Of a stretch of 11,049 nt of DNA, positions 6,807 to 11,049 are shown in pieces. The first letter of the stretch is position 1, and each line of letters begins with the position of its first letter. Both the position numbers and the translations under genes were made by a program. The stretch comes from an uncultured Ruminobacter sp. (lineage in GTDB: Bacteria; Pseudomonadota; Gammaproteobacteria; Enterobacterales; Succinivibrionaceae). The stretch lies in NCBI GenBank assembly GCA_900767005.1, contig CAAFXL010000402.1:1-11049 (forward strand), in the 5' to 3' direction. The notes under the pieces were generated by a model. The model was not told where the DNA came from, ran no database searches, and was given only the letters and a program-made list of their open reading frames with translations.

Positions 6807-8153
6807 TTATTCATTCTTTTTATCAATATCACCCCAATGAGATTCTTCTAATTTTTGCTCAAAGTCCTTTTGTCCTTTAGAAACAAATGACTTTAAGATC
6901 ATTCGATTTGATTGGTCATAGGTAAAGTAACTCCATACCCAATCCATAAATACAAAGATTTTATTACGAACCCCTAAAATTGAAATTAAGTGTACGCCCA
7001 TCCATAAAATCCAAGCAAAGAATCCTGCAAATTTAAATTTACCCAAATCTGCAACTGCCTTATTTTTACCAATAGTTGCCATTGAGCCTAAGTCTTTATA
7101 TTTAAAAGGAGTTAATGACTTACCTTTAGCCATAGCTCTAAAATTCTTAGCAAGATTTGCTCCTTGCTGAATAGCTGGTTGTGCCATTTGCGGATGACCA
7201 TTTGGAAAATTTGGGTCGCCTTCAAGTAATGCAATATCACCTACAGCATAAATATTGTCGTATCCCTTAACTTTATTAAAGGCATCGACAATAATACGAT
7301 TGCCTCGGCCATAAGATTCTTGATTTAAACCAATTACTCGATTAGAGGTAACCCCACCAACCCAAATTAAATTACGGCATCCGATTTCTGAGCCATCATT
7401 CATTTTAACTATATTGTTAGTGTAATCAGTTACTAAAGTTTTTAGCTTAACCTCAACATTCATCTTTTGTAAAAAAGTTAAAGCTTTAGCTGAAGCCTTC
7501 TCACTCATACCTGCAAGTAATCTAGGACCACCTTCAATTAAAGTAATATGCATTTTTGAGGTATCCATATCAGGATAATCTTTTGGTAAAACATAGCGTC
7601 TCATTTCTGCAATTGCCCCAGCAATTTCTACTCCTGATGGGCCACCACCAACAATTGCTACATTTAATAATTCTTGACGCTCTTTCTCGCAAGAACAAGT
7701 AACACTTCTCTCAAAATTTGATAATAAGGCATTACGCATCCCCATAGCATCAGATACCGTCTTCATCGGCATCGCACTATATTCAACATTTTTATTATTA
7801 AAAAAGTTGGTTCTAGTTCCATTAGCTAGAACTAAATAATCATAATCAATTTTACCAATTGAGGTTTGAATATAATTCTCATTAGTATAGATTGCTCGAA
7901 GCTCAGCCATTCTAAAGAAAAAGTCTTTGCGATCTTCAAAAAGCTTACGATAAGGAAATGAAATGGAACTAGGATTTAAACCTGCGGTTGCAATTTGATA
8001 AATTAGAGGAGGAAATTGATGATAATTGTTTTTGTCAATAATAACTACTTGATAATTAGCACCTTTAAGATCTTGAGCCAATCTTAAACCGCCAAAGCCA
8101 CCACCAATTATTACCACACGCTTTTTATTATTTCTTTCGATATTAAAGCTCAT
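6807..8153 (-). CDS. Type II NADH:quinone oxidoreductase (NDH-2)
   Basis: NDH-2 is a single-subunit peripheral membrane flavoprotein. It passes electrons from NADH to quinone without pumping protons. The 448-residue product has an FAD-binding Rossmann motif GGGFGG (17-22), an NADH-binding Rossmann motif VGGGPSG (168-174) in the second domain, and the YAVGD flavin motif (302-306). A glutamine-rich quinone-site segment PQMAQPAIQQG (321-331) follows. The C-terminal part (about 373-411) is rich in Trp, Phe and Ile and probably forms the amphipathic membrane anchor. I chose the ATG at 8153 because AGGTG precedes it closely; the GTG two codons upstream at 8159 has no binding site. The YHQFPPLIYQ and LLSNFER segments and the KDYPDMD stretch resemble Bacteroidota enzymes more than E. 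coli Ndh as I know them, which hints at gene transfer. Two hairpins with a shared stem flank the gene. Confidence 0.9.
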   Translation of the reverse strand: MSFNIERNNKKRVVIIGGGFGGLRLAQDLKGANYQVVIIDKNNYHQFPPLIYQIATAGLNPSSISFPYRKLFEDRKDFFFRMAELRAIYTNENYIQTSIGKIDYDYLVLANGTRTNFFNNKNVEYSAMPMKTVSDAMGMRNALLSNFERSVTCSCEKERQELLNVAIVGGGPSGVEIAGAIAEMRRYVLPKDYPDMDTSKMHITLIEGGPRLLAGMSEKASAKALTFLQKMNVEVKLKTLVTDYTNNIVKMNDGSEIGCRNLIWVGGVTSNRVIGLNQESYGRGNRIIVDAFNKVKGYDNIYAVGDIALLEGDPNFPNGHPQMAQPAIQQGANLAKNFRAMAKGKSLTPFKYKDLGSMATIGKNKAVADLGKFKFAGFFAWILWMGVHLISILGVRNKIFVFMDWVWSYFTYDQSNRMILKSFVSKGQKDFEQKLEESHWGDIDKKNE

Positions 8154-8190
8154 AAGCACCTACATTTAAAACATGAAAAACTAAGCCTCG

Positions 8191-8216
8191 TTGCAATTAA
8201 AAATTTTAAAATGCAA
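8191..8216. repeat. Inverted repeat upstream of the NADH dehydrogenase
   Basis: TTGCA (8191-8195) and TGCAA (8212-8216) are inverted copies around an A/T-only core, 38-63 nt before the start codon. A short second palindrome, AATCC-C-GGATT, lies at 8259-8269. Either could be an operator. I could not place a convincing promoter in this 266-nt region; TTGCTT with TATTCT 18 nt later on the minus strand is the best weak candidate. Confidence 0.3.
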
Positions 8217-8314
8217 TTTTCTAGACTCCGAGAATAAGAATGGGAATAAGACTAAAGCAATCCCGGATTTTTAGATTATTCTATCTTACTTTAATGCTTT
8301 TCTCATCTATTAAT

Positions 8315-8344
8315 AATAGAGTAATCTCAGAGTATTACTCTATT
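8315..8344. repeat. Perfect 11-bp hairpin between nitroreductase and NADH dehydrogenase
   Basis: AATAGAGTAAT (8315-8325) and ATTACTCTATT (8334-8344) pair perfectly around an 8-nt loop. No convincing T tract follows on the minus strand; only a short TTTT follows on the plus strand, where there is no gene to end. The stem shares AGAGTAAT/ATTACTCT with the hairpin on the far side of the NADH dehydrogenase at 6731-6777. Confidence 0.55.
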
Positions 8345-8380
8345 TTGCTACTTGAGACTACCAAATACTAAAAATGGTAA

Positions 8381-8423
8381 TAAAAAAAATTAAAACTCTA
8401 TTAGATATAAACGTTCTATCTAA
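8381..8423 (-). terminator. Candidate terminator of the nitroreductase gene
   Basis: TTAGATA (8401-8407) pairs with TATCTAA (8417-8423) around a 9-nt loop. The stem includes the TAG stop codon. On the minus strand a run TTTTAATTTTTTTT follows at about 8382-8395. The stem is entirely A/T except for one G-C pair, so the hairpin is weak. Confidence 0.4.
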
Positions 8424-8932
8424 ATATAAGTAACAGTTTCAGTTAAATTTTTTCTACTAAAATGGTTAGCCATTGGCTTTACCCCTTCAGCTTTAAAACC
8501 TAAATCTAAAAACATTAAAACTTCTTCATCTTCAGGTAAATTAAATTCCTTTTTAGCGTCTTCTGGGTTAAAGAAATTAATCCAGCAATTATCTACCCCT
8601 AAACTTGAAGCTGCTAACATCATATGAGTTGCGACAATTGAAGCATCTTCAATTCCTGAATCACGAGTATTTCCTGGATAAGTAAAGACGTTATTCTTAT
8701 TAAATGCTACTAAAATTACTGTAGGAGCACCATATCGACAAGGAGTTAATTTATCAATTTTAGCTAAACCTTCTTGAGACTTAATCACATAGATCTTTTG
8801 CTCCTGTAAGTTTTTGGCTGTAGGAGCTAATCTTCCCACCTCAAGAATTTTTTCTAACTGTTCGTTAGTGATATCTTTATCACTAAATTTTTTACAAGAA
8901 TATCTTTCTTTTGCTAATTCTAAAAAGTCCAT
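8420..8932 (-). CDS. Nitroreductase-family FMN oxidoreductase
   Basis: The product is a small 170-residue member of the nitroreductase superfamily: FMN-dependent, usually homodimeric, cytoplasmic enzymes that reduce nitro compounds, quinones or related substrates with NAD(P)H. The physiological substrate cannot be read from the sequence. Family marks are the N-terminal RYSCKKFSDK (10-19, FMN phosphate contacts), the RLAPTAKNLQ loop (34-43), the helix GIEDASIVATHMML (93-106), GVDNCWI (112-118) and the C-terminal LGFKAEG...HFSRKNL (144-163). No transit signal or membrane segment is seen. The ATG at 8932 follows AAGGA by 7 nt. The gene reads in the same direction as the IS607 element just upstream; only 142 nt lie between it and the tnpB stop, so the element may have replaced or altered its promoter. 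Confidence 0.9.
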   Translation of the reverse strand: MDFLELAKERYSCKKFSDKDITNEQLEKILEVGRLAPTAKNLQEQKIYVIKSQEGLAKIDKLTPCRYGAPTVILVAFNKNNVFTYPGNTRDSGIEDASIVATHMMLAASSLGVDNCWINFFNPEDAKKEFNLPEDEEVLMFLDLGFKAEGVKPMANHFSRKNLTETVTYI

Positions 8933-9034
8933 AATCTATTCCTTAATTTAGATTGTTATCTCTAATAAATTACCTTCAAAAACTTCAAGTAAACTTTCAT
9001 AATAACCGTCCGTTATTTCAGATCTATCAATCCA

Positions 9035-9061
9035 TGATAATTGGAGGTTTTCCAACTACCA
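9035..9061 (-). ncRNA. Candidate omega RNA / right-end hairpin of the IS607 element
   Basis: On the minus strand, positions 9061-9051 (TGGTAGTTGGA) pair with 9045-9035 (TCCAATTATCA) in an 11-bp stem with an AAACC loop. Two of the pairs are G-U, so the stem is complete only as minus-strand RNA, the tnpB sense strand. It starts 14 nt past the tnpB stop. In known TnpB elements the omega RNA overlaps the tnpB 3' end and the right end, so this is a plausible scaffold hairpin. A smaller stem, AATAAC/GTTATT, lies at 9001-9017. The RNA limits and guide start cannot be set here. A plain tnpB terminator is an alternative, but no T tract follows. Confidence 0.4.
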
Positions 9062-9074
9062 AAAACTTTCAAGA

Positions 9075-10373
9075 TTACTGAATTGATGCTTCAATCAAAC
9101 TGGTTGTTATCTTATTTTTTGCAAAATCGTCTAACAGAGCCAGCCTGTCCACATCCATAAACTCGGTAGTAACTCTACCTACATAATCGCTTTTAAGCGA
9201 ATTCTTTAAATTAATTGCAGCGTTTAGATCTCGATCGATAGTAAATCCACACTTAGGGCATATATAAGTTCTATCTTTTAAAGTTAGATCTTCTTTTATA
9301 GCCCCACATTTACTACAAGTCTTAGAACTTGGATAGAAGCGATCAGCAAGACTTACCACTCTTTGGTATTCTTTTGCCTTACACTCCAATCTACTTCTAA
9401 ATTTGTAGAAACCAACATCAGAAATTGCTAATGCAAGTTTATGGTTCTTGACCATTCCCTTTACATTTAGATCTTCAATCTTTATATATTGATAATTTCT
9501 GACTAGCACAGTGGTTACTTTTTCGATACAGTCTTTTCTTATACATGCGATTTTACGATGCAATTTTTTAACTTTTTCTAATTGCCTATAATAGTTCTTA
9601 GAGTATTTTGTAGTGTCCTCTTTGGTTCTCGGATGAACTTTTCTACTTAATGCTCTTTGTTCCATTTTAAGCTTTTTCATATAACGTTTTAATGGTTTAG
9701 GAGCTTCTATTACCACACCATTATCTGTGGTAATGAAATATTTTAGTCCTAAATCTATTCCAACTGCAGTATTTAACTGTAGGATTGGTTTATGAGTTCT
9801 TCTATATTCTTCATCTGATATTTCCATATTAAATGAAGCATAGAACTTATCTCCTTCTTGGGAGATTGTTGAGCTTAATATTTTTCCTTCCAATCTAATA
9901 TGTTCTCTAAGCTCTACCCAACCAAAATTTGGGATTTTTAAAGATTGATGATTAGAGTTTGTGTTTAAAACTTTAGGATTTTTAGAATCAGGTTTTCCTT
10001 GAAGAACCTTTACTTGATCTCCACCAATATAAAAAGAACCTTTGGTCATACTTTTCTTCTTATATTTTACAAAACCAGGCTTCTTACCTTTTCTATTGGT
10101 GCTATAGTAAGCATTTATTGCTTTTTCACAAAAAATAAATGGTTGCTGGGAAGCATACTTTGTTACTTCATAGGTGAATGCATATTCAGTTTGCTTTAAA
10201 GCATTATAATCTTTCTTATATTGCTTACAATCAATGAATATATGATTTTTTCGATCATCTAATGCTCTTCTAACACAATAATTTTAAGCTATACGAGAAA
10301 TTCCAAATGCCTTACGGCAATAGGATTTAACTTCATCGTTTGCAAGTAATTCTATCTTATGAGCAATTAGCAT
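9075..10373 (-). pseudogene. tnpB: TnpB RNA-guided nuclease, interrupted by an in-frame stop
   Basis: TnpB is the IS200/605 and IS607 accessory nuclease, guided by omega RNA and ancestral to Cas12. The reading frame runs from ATG 10373 (MLIAHKIELLANDEV) to the stop at 9075, 433 codons. Codon 30 is TAA (10284-10286), in the conserved stretch FGISRIA*NYCVRRAL, where relatives usually have a Tyr in R-x-A-Y-N; a single-base change from a Tyr codon would explain it. Downstream all key parts are intact: RuvC Asp in GIDLG (codon about 207), Glu in IEDLN (about 300), a zinc finger CSKCG...CPKCG (about 353-375) and the last Asp in DRDLNAAIN (about 380-382). The first ATG after the stop, at 10049, would lose 108 residues of the N-terminal wedge region. 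The protein is probably inactive unless the stop is read through. It lies 9 nt after tnpA without a clear Shine-Dalgarno, suggesting translational coupling. Confidence 0.85.
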
Positions 10374-10382
10374 AATCTATAA

Positions 10383-11042
10383 TTATTCTTCCACAGCGTT
10401 CTTTAATTTATCGATTAAATTCTTAGCTTTTTCACTTTTTGTTCCGTAAAGTCTAGCAGAAAATACGGTAATAATTTCTAAAACATCCTTAGCTAGATCT
10501 TCTTCAAAACTACTTACTTGTTCACCTTTATTAATAATAACCACTTCAACATTCTTAGCTTCACATATAGAGAATATAAGTTCAGCTCCAAATCTTAAAA
10601 GTCTATCCTTATGAGTTATTACTAATCTACCAACCTTACCATCAAGAATCATTCTAATAAGCTTCTTTAATCCTTTCTTATCATAATTCATTCCTGAACC
10701 AAGGTCTTGAATTAGTTCAAAGGTAAAACCATGATTATTGCAATAAAGTTCTAAAGCATTTATCTGTCTAACTAAATCCTCCTTTTGATCATGAGAACTA
10801 ACTCTTGCATAAGCAAGAGTTAATAATTCATTATTCAGAGGAACAATTGGAGCAACAAAGTCCTTATTACTATTAATAGCAATTAAAGACTTAGCACTAT
10901 ATCTCCTGGTTCCACCAGGAGATATAGAATCTGGTTTAAACTTACCTTGTCTATCCCAATTACGTAAAGTCTGCACATGTACACCTAAATATTCTGCAGC
11001 TTCACCAATTGAGTAAAATTTCTTTGAATTAATGTCTATCAT
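10383..11042 (-). CDS. tnpA: IS607-family serine-recombinase transposase
   Basis: This 219-residue protein is the transposase of the IS607 element. It catalyses cut-and-rejoin strand exchange through a phosphoserine bond. Residues 8-55 form a MerR-like winged helix-turn-helix (FYSIGEAAEYLGV, then TLRNWDRQG and PGGTRRYS). Residues about 75-205 form a resolvase-type catalytic domain with LAYARVSSHDQ (presumed nucleophile Ser82, with Arg80), DLGSGMNY (113-120) and DRLLRFG (146-152, the active-site Arg pair). The DNA-binding domain precedes the catalytic domain, the order typical of IS607 and opposite to classical resolvases. The length fits the family and no break is seen. The ATG at 11042 fits the usual N-terminus, but only 7 nt of upstream sequence are present, so no ribosome-binding site can be checked. 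A perfect 14-bp inverted repeat lies in the coding sequence at residues about 39-49. Confidence 0.92.
   Translation of the reverse strand: MIDINSKKFYSIGEAAEYLGVHVQTLRNWDRQGKFKPDSISPGGTRRYSAKSLIAINSNKDFVAPIVPLNNELLTLAYARVSSHDQKEDLVRQINALELYCNNHGFTFELIQDLGSGMNYDKKGLKKLIRMILDGKVGRLVITHKDRLLRFGAELIFSICEAKNVEVVIINKGEQVSSFEEDLAKDVLEIITVFSARLYGTKSEKAKNLIDKLKNAVEE
10897..10927. repeat. Perfect 14-bp inverted repeat inside tnpA
   Basis: CTATATCTCCTGGT (10897-10910) and ACCAGGAGATATAG (10914-10927) are exact inverted copies around 3 nt. On the sense strand they encode SISPGGTRRYS at the wing of the helix-turn-helix. The mRNA would form a very stable hairpin about 115 nt into the gene, and the DNA could form a dyad binding site. 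Part of the symmetry comes from the Ser-Pro and Arg-Arg codons, but the rest depends on synonymous choices such as ACC and AGG. Confidence 0.85.
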
Positions 11043-11049
11043 ATATAGT

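Larger units (their letters stand above)
9035..11049 (-). mobile_element. IS607-family insertion sequence, left end off the window
   Basis: A serine-recombinase tnpA with an N-terminal MerR-like helix-turn-helix is followed 9 nt later by tnpB on the same strand, the standard IS607 layout. tnpA starts only 7 nt from the window edge, so the left end and any promoter are not visible. The right end must lie between the tnpB stop (9075) and the nitroreductase gene (8932). The limit given here is the outer edge of the G-U-containing hairpin and is approximate, since IS607 elements make no target duplication that would mark it. tnpB is broken by a stop codon while tnpA appears intact, so the element may still be mobile. 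Confidence 0.8.

Noticed and set aside
8232..8251. Two GAATAAGA direct repeats upstream of the NADH dehydrogenase (8232-8239 and 8244-8251)
   Set aside because: Two 8-nt copies in A-rich DNA are too short and too few to support an iteron or CRISPR-like array.
9075..10049. TnpB starting at the ATG at 10049 as an intact short protein
   Set aside because: Conserved TnpB sequence continues in frame upstream to 10373 apart from the TAA at 10284-10286, so this is the downstream part of a broken gene.
9999..10199. 66-codon plus-strand frame with hydrophobic residues opposite tnpB
   Set aside because: The hydrophobic look comes from antisense of Lys-rich tnpB codons; the tnpB frame continues through this region on the minus strand.
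9075..10373. tnpB as a TldR-like regulator derived from TnpB
   Set aside because: Such regulators have lost RuvC catalytic residues; here GIDLG, IEDLN and DRDLNAAIN are all kept, and the gene is broken instead by a stop codon.

Overview
The window looks like a chromosomal segment of an AT-rich gammaproteobacterium. Three housekeeping genes, relA, pyrG and eno, lie in that order on the minus strand. This is the gammaproteobacterial relA...pyrG-eno neighbourhood, here without the mazEF/mazG genes that separate relA from pyrG in E. coli. The low G+C content, a Bacteroidota-like NADH dehydrogenase and an IS607-type transposon suggest a host-associated, possibly gut, lineage such as Succinivibrionaceae. 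That family-level placement is a guess.

Positions 1-5671 hold the conserved core. Enolase (124-1428) is followed by a clear intrinsic terminator and preceded by its own promoter and a leader with a perfect inverted repeat. CTP synthase (1663-3294) also has a strong terminator. The RelA-type (p)ppGpp synthetase (3425-5671) ends in a terminator-like hairpin whose loop carries the likely pyrG promoter. The three genes therefore look like neighbours with separate transcription units rather than one tight operon.

Positions 5672-8940 hold single metabolic genes. A divergent PhzF-fold isomerase-like gene (5901-6674, plus strand) converges on a type II NADH:quinone oxidoreductase (6807-8153, minus strand). 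That oxidoreductase looks like the Bacteroidota form of the enzyme and sits between two hairpins with nearly the same stem. A small FMN nitroreductase (8420-8932, minus strand) follows.

Positions from about 9000 to 11049 hold an IS607-family element. Its serine-recombinase transposase tnpA has a perfect 14-bp inverted repeat inside the coding sequence. Its tnpB keeps an intact RuvC domain and zinc finger but has an in-frame TAA at codon 30, so it is probably a pseudogene. A hairpin kept by G-U pairs just past the tnpB stop may be part of the right end or of an omega RNA. The left end lies beyond the window. No gene-free stretch exceeds 300 bases. I saw no tRNA, rRNA or CRISPR array. I found no convincing wholly new system; the most unusual signals are in the IS607 element and in the hairpins around the NADH dehydrogenase.
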